A DNA stretch of 64,000 nt. Origin: Woeseiaceae bacterium (lineage in GTDB: Bacteria > Pseudomonadota > Gammaproteobacteria > Steroidobacterales > Woeseiaceae). The position numbers were made by a program, and so were the translations under genes. Under the pieces are notes generated by a model. It made no database searches and had not been told where the DNA came from. It saw nothing but the letters and a program-made list of their open reading frames with translations. The stretch is taken from assembly GCA_028280615.1 (NCBI GenBank), contig JANQLK010000018.1, positions 1 to 64,000 on the forward strand, read 5' to 3'. Below, piece by piece: positions 49,344-60,902 of this stretch. Every line of letters starts with the position of its first letter. Position 1 is the stretch's first letter.

Positions 49344-49802
49344 CTACAGCGCGTCAGCAGCGACGTCGCGAATCGCCGGCCAGTGGCCGTCGGCCTTCTC
49401 GATGTTGCCCGGGATGTCCTTTTTCCAGGTCTCGTAGACGTTGAGGTTCTTGTTGACGTAGAGCTGGCCGTCGACGATGCGGAACGCCTTGCCGTCCACC
49501 TCGAATTTCTTGCCGAACGACGTGCCGAGGGCGCAGTAGCCGCCGTAGGCCGGCGCGTACCTGGCCGGGTCGGCCTTGAACGTGTCGCGGTTTCGGGCCG
49601 TTGCAAAACGGTAGATCGCGCCGTTGTAGATGGCCGTGTAGTCCGGCGAACCGGCGACGGGCCGGTTGTCGGTGAAGTAGGCCACCGCGTCATGGCCCGC
49701 GAGGATGACCTCGTTGGCGTCGGTTTCGGTGTCTACACCGGCGAATGCGTTCGCGGCGAAAAGCATCGCAGCGGCCGCGATCAGGCGGGCTGGTTTGAAC
49801 AT
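49344..49802 (-). CDS. secreted YHS-domain protein
   Basis: 152 aa from ATG 49802 with a strong SD (AAGGAGA); longer frames upstream are not supported. Signal peptide MFKPARLIAAAAMLFAANAFA. The YHS-type block (ILAGHDAVAYFTDNRPVAG, IYNGAIYRFATARNRDTFKADPARYAPAYGGYCA) has the pattern of periplasmic YHS proteins linked to metal handling. Its own metal ligand cannot be proven here. It lies downstream of an MBL hydrolase gene on the same strand, separated by 144 bp. Confidence 0.82.
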   Translation of the reverse strand: MFKPARLIAAAAMLFAANAFAGVDTETDANEVILAGHDAVAYFTDNRPVAGSPDYTAIYNGAIYRFATARNRDTFKADPARYAPAYGGYCALGTSFGKKFEVDGKAFRIVDGQLYVNKNLNVYETWKKDIPGNIEKADGHWPAIRDVAADAL

Positions 49803-49946
49803 GAGAATCTCCTTGGGATCGGGGTCGGGGTGATCATTACGGGCGCTATAATCCCCCGCGGAGATGAGTTCATCTATGGCTGAAATCGCCGAAAAAAGGC
49901 ACTGATCGTCCAATCCCGATCGCCGCCGGGGTATCGAGCAGCTGCA

Positions 49947-50873
49947 TCAGTCGCCGCCGTTCACCGCCACGCAGCTGAGGTCTTCGGCCAATACGACTCG
50001 GCCGTCGAAATGCCGCTGGACGGCCGTGACGTTGCCGTCGATATCCTCGAGGCTGCGGGCCATGAAATGACTCAGGAGCAGCGTGTCGGGTCCGGCAGCG
50101 GCGGCGGCCTCGCCGATCGCCGAGGGTTTGGCATGCAGCTGGTTCGCCGTGCCCGTCGTTTCTTCCGGGATCACCATGTGCGCGACGAGCAGGTCGGCGC
50201 CGCGGGCGAACTCGACGTAGTTTTCGTTCGACAGCGTCTGGTCGCTGCCGAAGACGATCGTCCGTCCAATCGCGGATATTCGGAACGCCACGGCCGGCAC
50301 GATGCCGTGCGGGACGCGCAGCCCGTCGATCCTGAGCGCGCTGTCGGCGTCGCCGAAAACAGTCCGCGGCGCATCTCCACCCACCGTGCGCGGCTCGATC
50401 ATAGCCGCGCCGCGGCTGCCATCGAGATAGCCGGACAGGTAGCGGTAGATGCCGTTGTCGGGATTCAGCAGACCGTCGAGGTAGTCATCGAGGCCTGGAA
50501 AGCGCGCGCTGCCGGAGGGCCCGGCGATGCGCAGCGGACGCCGTCTCGGGGAGAAGAGCCCGGACTTGAGCAGCGCCGGGAAATCAGCCGAGTGGTCAGT
50601 GTGAAAATGGCTCAGGCCGACGAAGTCGAGGTCTTCGAAGCGCGCGCCGGCCTCGCCGAAGCGCAGCACGCTGCCCGAGCCGGCGTCGATCATTACCCGG
50701 GCCCTGCCGTCGATCCAGACGAGATAGCCCGACCCGGCGCGGTCGTCGTCGGCGATCGGGCCGCCCGAGCCCAGAACCTGGACAGCGACGCCGCTCTCAG
50801 GGCAGGATTCGGCGTGCGAATCCGCCCATCCGCATAGCAACAGGATCACAGCGATGAAGCGCAGGTCGGGCAT
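49947..50873 (-). CDS. secreted metallo-beta-lactamase-fold hydrolase
   Basis: 308 aa with signal peptide MPDLRFIAVILLLCGWADSHA and SD GAGGA. The zinc motif HFHTDHSAD (HxHxDH) near residue 89, the later FGSDQT and LLLSHFM place it in the RNase Z-like/arylsulfatase-like branch of the MBL superfamily. Exported members usually hydrolyse small esters or sulfates rather than RNA. The substrate is unknown. It diverges from the antiporter gene. Confidence 0.8.
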   Translation of the reverse strand: MPDLRFIAVILLLCGWADSHAESCPESGVAVQVLGSGGPIADDDRAGSGYLVWIDGRARVMIDAGSGSVLRFGEAGARFEDLDFVGLSHFHTDHSADFPALLKSGLFSPRRRPLRIAGPSGSARFPGLDDYLDGLLNPDNGIYRYLSGYLDGSRGAAMIEPRTVGGDAPRTVFGDADSALRIDGLRVPHGIVPAVAFRISAIGRTIVFGSDQTLSNENYVEFARGADLLVAHMVIPEETTGTANQLHAKPSAIGEAAAAAGPDTLLLSHFMARSLEDIDGNVTAVQRHFDGRVVLAEDLSCVAVNGGD

Positions 50874-51019
50874 CAGGTTGTCCTCGCGGTCAGCGCCGCG
50901 TTAACGGCGACGCCGCCAGAGTATAGAATCCGCCGATGCCCGAAGCCCACAGTCAAGGATCGACGCTCTCACCGCCCGCCATTCCCACGGACGATTCAGG
51001 GGCTCCATAGACGCTGTCC

Positions 51020-51976
51020 GTGGATACCTTCTACGAGTTCGTCCTGCTCACGATCGGCCTTGCCGGCCTGTGGTTCGGCACCGAACTCACGATCCGCGGT
51101 GCGGTCCGCGTCGCCGACCGGCTCGGCATCTCGGAGTTCGTCATCGGCGTCGCGATCCTGTCGGTCGGCAGCGATCTGCCCGAACTCGCGATCGCCGTCG
51201 ACGGTGCGCTCATGACGGCTGCCGGCGGTGACGCCTCCGACGTCATCGTCGGCACCTCGCTCGGCAGTTACTTAGGCCAGCTCGGCTTCGTGCTCGGCTT
51301 TGTCGCATTTTTCCAGACGCTTGCCCTCGAGCAGCGCACCGTTTGGCGGCATGGCGCGGCGCTCATCGCGGCGTTGCTCCTGCTCGGGCTGTTCGGCTAC
51401 GACGGCGACGTGTCGCGTCTCGAGGGTGCGCTAATGGTCATCGCCTACGCCGGCTATTTTTTCGCGATGTTCGCGGGCGGGAGTACGTTTTCCGCCGAGG
51501 AGGGCGCGACGTCTTTCAGGAAGCTCACCGGCGCTTGGCTGCTGCTCGGCGCAGGCCTCGTCGTCGTTGTGGTCGGCGCCGAGCTCACCGTGTCATCGGC
51601 CATCGATCTCGCGAAGGCGCTGGACGTCAGCGAGGCGTTCGTGTCGATCGTTTTAATCGGGATGGGCACGAGCCTGCCGGAGCTGTCGATTTCCCTCGGC
51701 GCGGCGCTCAAGAACCGCGAGTCGATGTCCGTCGGCAACCTGATCGGCAGCAACGTGTTCGACACGCTCGTGCCGGTCGGCGTCGCGGCGGCGATATCGA
51801 CGGTTCGCTTCGACCGCGGGCTCCTGACCTACGAGCTTCCCTACCTGTTGCTGTTGACGATCGTCGTGATGTTCTTCTTCTGGCACAGGCGCGGCATCCA
51901 GAAATCGGAGGCCATTATCGTGCTGCTCATGTACTTCGGCTACGTCGCGGTGAAGTTCGTGACGTCGATAAGCTAG
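51020..51976 (+). CDS. Na+/Ca2+ antiporter-type cation exchanger (CaCA, YrbG-like)
   Basis: 318 aa, GTG start, about ten helices with inverted symmetry. The two alpha-repeats are SVGSDLPELAIAVDG...GTSLGSYLGQLG and GMGTSLPELSISLGAAL...GNLIGSNVFDTL. The second matches the family consensus GTSLPE / GNxxGSNxF fully. The first is atypical (VGSDLPE; GTSLGSYLGQ where GxSxGSNxFN is usual). It exchanges Ca2+ for Na+ or H+. Its TAG shares CTAG with the stop of the convergent gene. Confidence 0.85.
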   Translation: MDTFYEFVLLTIGLAGLWFGTELTIRGAVRVADRLGISEFVIGVAILSVGSDLPELAIAVDGALMTAAGGDASDVIVGTSLGSYLGQLGFVLGFVAFFQTLALEQRTVWRHGAALIAALLLLGLFGYDGDVSRLEGALMVIAYAGYFFAMFAGGSTFSAEEGATSFRKLTGAWLLLGAGLVVVVVGAELTVSSAIDLAKALDVSEAFVSIVLIGMGTSLPELSISLGAALKNRESMSVGNLIGSNVFDTLVPVGVAAAISTVRFDRGLLTYELPYLLLLTIVVMFFFWHRRGIQKSEAIIVLLMYFGYVAVKFVTSIS

Positions 51977-52422
51977 TTGCGCCGCGCGTCCGCCAGCAGC
52001 CCGGCGATAACGTTCGGCTCCCTGGCCACGACATCCTTGTCGATCGACACGTAGGGTTCCACGGACGTGGTGACGGCCAGCGCGTCCCTGAGTTCGCCCA
52101 GGAATCTCGGCGCCGCAATCAGCGCGTAGGCGCGGCAACGGCCCGAGTTGACGTCCGCCGCGATCTCATGTGCGATGCGTTTCGCGAACACGGTCGCCGC
52201 CTGTTGCTTCGGCGTCTTCTTGTCGCTCGTCATCGAGTGACGACCCTGGCCGTGGCTGTCAAAACTGCGTCCGCCGCGGTCGCTCTCGAGATCCGCGTTC
52301 TTCGAATGCGCCGTGCTGTTTTCGAAGCTCTGCCAGCGCGAGAGCGGTCCGCTGCGGGTCTCGTGCGTGTAAAGAACGGCTTTCGCCTCGTCGGCGACAA
52401 CCGCCAGGAAGTGTTTCTGCAT
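51973..52422 (-). CDS. host-attachment (baeRF-like) family protein
   Basis: 149 aa from ATG 52422 with a strong SD (AAGGAGG). MQKHFLAVVADEAKAVLY, a variable hydrophilic middle, and FAKRIAHEIAADVNSGRCRAYALIAAPRFLGELR match the family annotated as proteins required for host-cell attachment in alphaproteobacteria. The fold is related to archaeal release factor eRF1 domain 2. The role in free-living species is unknown; the domain resembles RNA or ribosome-linked proteins. Confidence 0.78.
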   Translation of the reverse strand: MQKHFLAVVADEAKAVLYTHETRSGPLSRWQSFENSTAHSKNADLESDRGGRSFDSHGQGRHSMTSDKKTPKQQAATVFAKRIAHEIAADVNSGRCRAYALIAAPRFLGELRDALAVTTSVEPYVSIDKDVVAREPNVIAGLLADARRN

Positions 52423-52564
52423 CGCGGCCTCCTTAGCTAGTCGTCCGCAATGCCCTGATAGTCGCGCCGGGCGTGGCAGGTTCAAGGGGTAGATTTACGT
52501 ATTGTTTCGGCTGGCGGGCCTCGCACACTGCATGCGACAGGCCGCTTAAGGCCCGGAGACATCG

Positions 52565-53950
52565 ATGACGTTCGAGCTCACGTTTCACGGCGCGGCGGAG
52601 CAGGTCACGGGTTCTCTCTACCTGCTCCGGGCCGGGGACGCTACCGTGCTCCTGGAGTGCGGCCTGATCCAGGGCGGCCGCGCGGAGGAGGAACGCAACG
52701 CCGATCCGTTCCCGGTCCCGGTCGACTCCATCGATGCCGTCGTCCTGAGTCATGCGCACATCGACCACTCGGGCCGCGTACCGCTCCTGGTCAAGCGCGG
52801 CTACGAGGGCCCGGTGTATGCGCAACGCGCGACCCGTGCGCTGTGCGACATCATGCTGCCGGATTCGGGCTACCTGAACGAGAAACAGGCCGAGCACGAA
52901 AACCGCCGACGTGCGCGACAGGGCAAACCGGGCGTCGAACCCCTCTACACGCGCCTCGAGGCCGAAGAGTCGATCGCCCGGATCGAGGGACTTGCCTACG
53001 ACACGCCGACCGGGATTGCGCCCGGGCTCACGCTCAGGTTTCTCGACGCCGGCCACATCCTGGGCTCGGCGATCGTCTGCCTCGACTACGACGACGGCTC
53101 AGGCTCGCGCGGTCTCGTGTTCAGCGGCGATCTCGGCTATCGCGAGTCGCCGGTCATGAACGACCCGGCCGTGCCCGGGCGAGCCGACACGGTGCTGCTC
53201 GAGAGCACCTACGGCGATCGCTGCCATCGGCCGTTCGCCGCTACGCTCGAGGAACTCAAGGGCGTGTTCGAATCGGCCAGCGCTTCGAAGGGCAACATCC
53301 TGATCCCGGCGTTCACGGTCGGCCGGACCCAGGATCTCTTGTACCTGATGGCCCGGCACTTCGACGAATGGGAGCTCGGTCGCTGGCAGATCTTTCTTGA
53401 CAGCCCGATGGGGATCGAGGCCACCGAGGCCTACGCGCGGTTCCGCCACCTGTACGACGTGCACCTGTTCGAATCCGACAGTCGCGCGCCGGACCTGCCG
53501 AATTTTCACGCGACGCTCACGACCGAGGAGTCGATGGGCATCAACGCGATCCACTCGGGCGCCATCATCATCGCGGGCAGCGGCATGTGCAGCGGCGGGC
53601 GGATTCATCATCACCTGAAGAACAACATCTGGCGGCCCGAGTGCCACGTCGTCATCGTCGGCTATCAGGCTCGCGGCACGCTCGGCCGGCGCATTGTCGA
53701 CGGCGTGTCCGAGGTGCGGTTGTTCGGCGAGACCTATGACGTGCGCGCCGAAGTACATACGATCGGCGGCCTCTCGGCGCACGCGGACCAGGACGGGCTG
53801 GTCGACTGGTACGCGAGTATCGACGGCCGTCCGGACGTGTACCTCGTGCACGGTGAGCCGGATGCGCAACAGCCGCTGCTTACGCGCCTGAAGAGCGAGC
53901 TCGCGGCGCCCGCGCACATCGCGCGCCACCTCGAAACCGTCCGTCTCTAG
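52565..53950 (+). CDS. beta-CASP MBL-fold ribonuclease-like protein
   Basis: 461 aa, SD GGAGA. MBL motifs: LSHAHIDHSG (HxHxDH), DAGHILGSA and FSGDLGYRESPVM. The beta-CASP domain has LLESTYGDRCH and IPAFTVGRTQDLLYLM, then the GSGMCSGGRIHHHL block. The C-terminal RNA-specificity segment has VGYQARGTLGRRIVDG and VHTIGGLSAHADQDGL. This is the bacterial CPSF-like family, likely RNA processing. The start of a P-type ATPase gene follows after 9 bp on the same strand. Confidence 0.9.
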   Translation: MTFELTFHGAAEQVTGSLYLLRAGDATVLLECGLIQGGRAEEERNADPFPVPVDSIDAVVLSHAHIDHSGRVPLLVKRGYEGPVYAQRATRALCDIMLPDSGYLNEKQAEHENRRRARQGKPGVEPLYTRLEAEESIARIEGLAYDTPTGIAPGLTLRFLDAGHILGSAIVCLDYDDGSGSRGLVFSGDLGYRESPVMNDPAVPGRADTVLLESTYGDRCHRPFAATLEELKGVFESASASKGNILIPAFTVGRTQDLLYLMARHFDEWELGRWQIFLDSPMGIEATEAYARFRHLYDVHLFESDSRAPDLPNFHATLTTEESMGINAIHSGAIIIAGSGMCSGGRIHHHLKNNIWRPECHVVIVGYQARGTLGRRIVDGVSEVRLFGETYDVRAEVHTIGGLSAHADQDGLVDWYASIDGRPDVYLVHGEPDAQQPLLTRLKSELAAPAHIARHLETVRL

Positions 53951-53959
53951 CGTTCATTG

Positions 53960-56535
<2,576 letters not shown>

Positions 56536-56539
<4 letters not shown>

Positions 56540-56964
56540 TCAGCCGAGTCCAGGAGCAGGTTGGTTTCCGTCGACTTGATGCCGTCGAGCTGCCGGACTT
56601 CGCCGACGATGGCGTTGAAACTCGCGAGCGTGTCGGTGCGGATCTCGGCGATCAGGTCCCAGCGACCGGTCGTGTGGTGCACGGCCACGACGCTGGGGAT
56701 ACCGCGAAGCTTCGCGATCACGGCTTTCTCCTCGCGGCTGCCGACCGCGATGCTCATGAGCGCCCGGACCGGGTGCGGCTGCACCTCGGGCCGAACCGAG
56801 ACCGTATAGCCGAGCACGATCCCGCTCTTCTCGAGCCGTTTCATGCGGTTTTGCACCGTGGCGCGCGACACGCCGAGCCGGCGCGCGATATCGACGACGG
56901 GCAGGCGCGCGTTCTTGCGCAATACGGCCAGCAGGGCCTGGTCGGTGGCATCCAGTGTGATCAC
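56536..56964 (-). CDS. Lrp/AsnC regulator of the arginase/ocd module
   Basis: 142 aa, GTG start. Helix-turn-helix (LDATDQALLAVLRKN, IARRLGVSRATVQNRMKRLE) and RAM domain (VRALMSIAVGS, GRWDLIAEIRTD). It diverges from ornithine cyclodeaminase and arginase genes across 136 bp containing two perfect palindromes, so it probably controls them in response to arginine or ornithine. This is inferred from position and family. Confidence 0.88.
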
Positions 56965-56988
56965 GTCCGGTCTTTACCAAATAGATAC

Positions 56989-57033
56989 ATAGATCTATCA
57001 AAATGAAAAATATGAGAACAATTCTGTACAGAA
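56989..57033. promoter_or_regulatory. palindromic operator candidates between Lrp and ocd genes
   Basis: Two perfect palindromes: ATAGATCTAT (56989-56998) and TTCTGTACAGAA (57022-57033), separated by an A-rich stretch. TTGTACAT near 57056 repeats part of the second. They stand in an AT-rich divergent control region and are likely Lrp-type binding sites. Confidence 0.5.
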
Positions 57034-57100
57034 CGTCATCTGTTTATTGGCCCAGATTGTACATAGACTACGCTCATCATTCATCTGCCAGGAACTGGTC

Positions 57101-58150
57101 ATGACCCGATTCATCGATACCCGCGCGCTCGCCGCGCTGCTCGCTCAGGTTGGCGTCCGGCGTTTCATGAGCGAACTCTCCGTAACCATGCGTGACGACT
57201 ACCGCCGCTGGCACGAGTTCGACAAGTCGGCCCGGCTGGCGGCGCACAGCGACGTCGGCGTCATCGAGCTGATGCCGATTTCGGACGCCTCGCAGTACGC
57301 GTTCAAGTACGTCAACGGCCACCCGTCGAACGGCCGGTACGAGCTGCCGACCGTCATGGCCTTCGGCGCGCTGGCTGACGTCGAGACCGGATACCCGACG
57401 CTGTTGTCCGAGCTGACGCTCGCGACGGGTGTACGCACGGCCGTTGCGTCGGCGCTGGCCGCGAGCGTGCTCGCGCGTCCGGATTCCGCAACGATGGGGA
57501 TGATCGGCTGCGGCGCGCAGAGCGAGTTCCAGGCGATTGCGTTCGAGTCTCTGCTCGGCGTTCGTCGCGTCCGCCTGTACGACATCGACGCAGCGGCCGT
57601 GGCGAAGCTCAGGCGCAACCTCGAGCGGCACACGGATCTCGTTGTCGAGGTCGTCGATTCCGCACGGGCCGCGGCCGAGGGCGTCGACATCCTGACGACG
57701 GCCACGGCCGACAAGGCGCTGGCCACGATCGTCGACACGAGCATGCTGTCCAACGGTCTGCACATCAACGCCGTGGGCGGCGACTGCCCGGGCAAAACCG
57801 AACTTGCGGCGGGCGTCCTCGAGGCTTCGAGCGTGTTCGTCGAGTTCGAGCCGCAGACGCGCATCGAGGGCGATATCCAGCAGATGCCGGGGTCCTTCGC
57901 GGTCACGGAGCTGTGGCAGGTGCTGACGGGCGCGCATCCCGGCCGCGTCAGCGACTCGGAGATCACGGTCTTCGACTCGGTCGGCTTCGCGCTCGAGGAT
58001 TACTCGATGCTCAGGCAGGTCGGGCACTATGCCGAGTCGCTCGATATCGGCGAGCGGATCCACCTCGTGCCCAATCTCGACGACAACAAGAACCTGTACG
58101 GCCTGGTCGACTCGGCGCTCGGCGAGCGGCCGGCGCGGGACGCCGCCTGA
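57101..58150 (+). CDS. ocd: ornithine cyclodeaminase
   Basis: 349 aa from ATG 57101 (SD AGGAA); an upstream in-frame start at 57047 lacks homology. It converts ornithine to proline and ammonia using NAD. Seen: MTRFIDTRALAALLAQVG, the substrate-binding lysine region (ISDASQYAFKYVNGHP), the Rossmann motif MGMIGCGAQSEFQ, AVGGDCPGKTE and DSVGFALEDYS. Its TGA overlaps the arginase ATG by one base, so the two are co-translated. Related mu-crystallin-fold imine reductases are possible alternatives, but the arginase partner favours OCD. Confidence 0.9.
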   Translation: MTRFIDTRALAALLAQVGVRRFMSELSVTMRDDYRRWHEFDKSARLAAHSDVGVIELMPISDASQYAFKYVNGHPSNGRYELPTVMAFGALADVETGYPTLLSELTLATGVRTAVASALAASVLARPDSATMGMIGCGAQSEFQAIAFESLLGVRRVRLYDIDAAAVAKLRRNLERHTDLVVEVVDSARAAAEGVDILTTATADKALATIVDTSMLSNGLHINAVGGDCPGKTELAAGVLEASSVFVEFEPQTRIEGDIQQMPGSFAVTELWQVLTGAHPGRVSDSEITVFDSVGFALEDYSMLRQVGHYAESLDIGERIHLVPNLDDNKNLYGLVDSALGERPARDAA

Positions 58151-59097
58151 TGGCCGCGACAGAGACGCCCGTGGGTCCACAGCGCGGCTCGAAGTCGGTC
58201 CGCATCCTCGCGGTCCCGATCGATCTCGGCGCCTCGCGGCGCGGCACCGACGCCGGGCCGTCGGCCATGCGCGTCGCGGGCTTGAACGGCGCGATCGCGA
58301 GGCTCGGCCATACGGTGGCGGGCGACGTCGATATCGACGTGCCGGCGATGGAGACGCGCAAGGAGAAAAGCGACAGCGCGCGTTTTCTCGACGAGATTCT
58401 CGAAGTCTGCACGAATCTCGCCGTTCAGACGCGCGCCGCACTGGCCGCCGGCGACGTTCCGCTCATCATCGGTGGCGATCACTCGCTGGCGATGGGCTCG
58501 GTGGCGGGCGTGGCGGCGCACTACCGCGAGCGGGGCGAGGACATCGGCCTGCTGTGGATCGACGCCCACGCTGACATGAACACGCCCGAGTCGTCGCCGA
58601 GCGGCAACGTCCACGGCATGCCGCTCGCGCATCTGCTCGGCTACGGCGACGATCGTCTGAACAACATCGAGAACAGCCGTCCGGCCGTCAAGCCCGAGAA
58701 CACGGTGTTGATCGGCGTGCGCGACATCGACGGCCGTGAGCGCGATTTCGTGCGCGAGTCGGGCCTGACGGTGTTTACGATGCGCGACATCGACGAACTC
58801 GGCATGACCGAGGTATGCCGACGTTCGATGCAGGTGCTTACCGCAGGCACGGCCGGCTTTCACGTGAGCTTCGACGTCGACGGCTGCGACCCGTCCGTCA
58901 TGCCGGGCTCGGGCACGCTCGTGCCGGGCGGGATCAACTACCGCGAGGCGCATCAGCTGCTGGAAAACTGTGCCGACACGGGCAAGATGCTTTCGATGGA
59001 CGTCGTCGAGCTGAATCCGTTCCTGGACCAGGAAAACGTCTCGGCGGAGCGCGCCGTGACGCTCGTGCAGAGCGCCTTCGGGCGGAGCATTCTGTAG
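58150..59097 (+). CDS. rocF: arginase
   Basis: 315 aa from ATG 58150. The full binuclear manganese set is visible: His111 (GGDHSLAMGS), Asp138/His140/Asp142 (DAHADMN), Asp242/Asp244 (SFDVDGCDP). TPESSPSGNVHGMPL is the arginase-specific substrate loop, as opposed to agmatinase. It produces ornithine and urea from arginine and feeds the adjacent ornithine cyclodeaminase to give proline. Confidence 0.93.
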   Translation: MAATETPVGPQRGSKSVRILAVPIDLGASRRGTDAGPSAMRVAGLNGAIARLGHTVAGDVDIDVPAMETRKEKSDSARFLDEILEVCTNLAVQTRAALAAGDVPLIIGGDHSLAMGSVAGVAAHYRERGEDIGLLWIDAHADMNTPESSPSGNVHGMPLAHLLGYGDDRLNNIENSRPAVKPENTVLIGVRDIDGRERDFVRESGLTVFTMRDIDELGMTEVCRRSMQVLTAGTAGFHVSFDVDGCDPSVMPGSGTLVPGGINYREAHQLLENCADTGKMLSMDVVELNPFLDQENVSAERAVTLVQSAFGRSIL

Positions 59098-59101
59098 CTG
59101 A

Positions 59102-59119
59102 TAGCCCGGATCCGGGCTA
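59102..59119. terminator. 18-bp perfect palindrome, possible bidirectional terminator
   Basis: TAGCCCGGATCCGGGCTA reads the same on both strands. It starts 5 bp after the arginase stop and includes the stop codon of the convergent sigma-factor gene (59117-59119). AGCCCGGAT...ATCCGGGCT motifs are typical of gammaproteobacterial REP-like repeats. There is no T-tract. Confidence 0.4.
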
Positions 59120-60358
59120 GAGACAGGTCGCGAGCCGATCGCGAATGTGCGTTTCAACCGGCGACGCGAGCCCGCACTCGAGCGCGGCGTTGTAGCACTC
59201 GGCTGCCCGTCGCCGGTCGCCGAGCAGGCGGTATACCTCCGCGCGAGCGAGATGCAGCGGCGGGAAGGCACTCAGTGACTTGAGACTGGAGATCCGCTCG
59301 AGCCGTTCGAAAGCGATTTCGGGCTTGCCTCCCATCGCCTGCGCCACGCTCGCGTTGATCGTGACGACGGGCGAGCCGGTCAGCGTTTCGAGCTCGGCGT
59401 ACAGCGCCTCGATGGCCGGCCAGTCGCAGCGGTCCCAGCTCTCGGCGGTCGCGTACAGCGACGCGATGCCGGCCTCCAGGTGGTAGCGTGTCAGCGCGCT
59501 CGCGCGCTGCGAGGACTTGAGATAGCGGAGACCCAGATCGATCAGGTCCCGGTCCCAGAGCCCCATGTCCTGGTCCGCCAGAAGGACGAGCCTGCCGGAC
59601 GCGTTCTCGCGGGCATCGAGCCGCGAAGACTGGAAACAGAGCAGCGCGGCCAGCGCCGCTGACTGTGCCGTGTCGGTCGGTTCCCGGTCAGCCAGTTCAC
59701 GGGCCAGGCGCAGCGACTCGCGGGTAACCTCGCGGTTCAGCAACCGATCGCCGCTGCGCGGGGCATAGCCCAGGCTGAACATCAGGTAAATCACCTTGTG
59801 CACGCTGCCGAGTCGTTCGGCGATGCCGAAACGTGACGGCGGATCGGCCAGTGCCGTACTCTCGGCACGCAGCCTTCGCTTCAGTCGCGCAATTCGCTGC
59901 CCGGTCGCCGCGGGTCTCTCGAGCAGCGCGTGCGCAATCTCCCTCGCAGTGAATCCGCTGACCAGTTTGAGCGTCAGCGTCAGCCGTTCCAGCTCGTTCA
60001 GCGCATCGTTACAGCAGACCAGCATGAGCCTGAGCTCGGGGTCACCGACTGTCGCGCTGAACAGGCCATCTGCTCCCGTCGGCGCCGGACCGGTCGAGTC
60101 CTTGTCATCCAAAGGTACTTCGCGGCGCTCGCGCTTCAGCCGGTCCCAGGCCCGATTGCGGGCCACGGTGGCCAGCCAGGCACCCGGGTTGTCCGGTACA
60201 CCACGATACGGCCAGTGTTGCATTGCCGCGACCAGCGCGTCCTGCGCGACGTCTTCGGCGAGATCGACCCGGCCGGCGCCCAGGCGCTTCACGAGGTCGG
60301 CGACGAGCCGACCCCGTTCGCGCCGGACGATCCGGTCGAGATCGAGCCGCTCTATCAA
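59117..60358 (-). CDS. ECF42-type RNA polymerase sigma factor
   Basis: 413 aa with a TTG start inside the stop of the preceding YCII gene (TTGA). Sigma region 2 (DLAEDVAQDALVAAMQHWP, GAWLATVARNRAWDRLKRE) and region 4 (LTLKLVSGFTAREIAHALL, RIARLKRRLR) are followed by the DUF6596 block (VIYLMFSLGYAP) and a long helical, TPR-like C-terminus (to CYNAALECGL). This long form lacks an anti-sigma factor and is known to pair with YCII/DGPF proteins, as here. Confidence 0.9.
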   Translation of the reverse strand: MIERLDLDRIVRRERGRLVADLVKRLGAGRVDLAEDVAQDALVAAMQHWPYRGVPDNPGAWLATVARNRAWDRLKRERREVPLDDKDSTGPAPTGADGLFSATVGDPELRLMLVCCNDALNELERLTLTLKLVSGFTAREIAHALLERPAATGQRIARLKRRLRAESTALADPPSRFGIAERLGSVHKVIYLMFSLGYAPRSGDRLLNREVTRESLRLARELADREPTDTAQSAALAALLCFQSSRLDARENASGRLVLLADQDMGLWDRDLIDLGLRYLKSSQRASALTRYHLEAGIASLYATAESWDRCDWPAIEALYAELETLTGSPVVTINASVAQAMGGKPEIAFERLERISSLKSLSAFPPLHLARAEVYRLLGDRRRAAECYNAALECGLASPVETHIRDRLATCL

Positions 60359-60720
60359 GCCTGGTCCTCGCCGGCCTCGTCAACCTGGCGGATTTCGATC
60401 CTGTCGTTGTAGGTCAGGTGTGGACAGCTCTTGGCGATCTCGACGGCGGCTTCGTAGCTTTTCGCGTTGACGAGAATCAGCCCGCCGAGAATCTCGGCCG
60501 ATTCGGCCGACGGCGTATCGTGGACTTCGATGGTTTCGCCCTTGCTCGACAGGGTGACGCCAGGGTCATCGACGAGCTTGTGGCCGCCGGCGTAAAGTCC
60601 GCGAGCGCCGAGGTCCTGCGACCACGCGATGTAGTCCTTGATGATCTCCATGTATTCCTCCTGGTCCATTCCCTCGTACCGATCGGCCGCATGTGGCAGC
60701 AAAAGTGCGTAGGTATTCAT
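60355..60720 (-). CDS. YCII/DGPF-family protein, partner of the ECF sigma factor
   Basis: 121 aa from ATG 60720 (SD GGAGAA); the longer frame is unsupported. MNTYALLLPHAADRYEGMD, then SQDLGARGLYAGGHKLVDD, and the late block AEILGGLILVNAKSYEAAVEIAKSCPHL match the YCII fold (dimeric alpha-beta barrel). Such proteins accompany ECF42 sigma factors and may be their signal sensors. It is translationally coupled to the sigma gene. Confidence 0.88.
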   Translation of the reverse strand: MNTYALLLPHAADRYEGMDQEEYMEIIKDYIAWSQDLGARGLYAGGHKLVDDPGVTLSSKGETIEVHDTPSAESAEILGGLILVNAKSYEAAVEIAKSCPHLTYNDRIEIRQVDEAGEDQA

Positions 60721-60902
60721 CGTGTCGTTCTCCGCTTGAGTGGTTCTTGCGGCGCCGAACGGCCCCGCTTTCCTGATAACGACGATTGACAAACGTCGAT
60801 TTTGACAGCGGGGCGAGATTTTTGTGACCGGACACCAGATTGAATATAAAGGCAAAGAGGCCGGCGCCTGAGTATTGTCGTCGCCTGAGGTAGACTCGCG
60901 CG

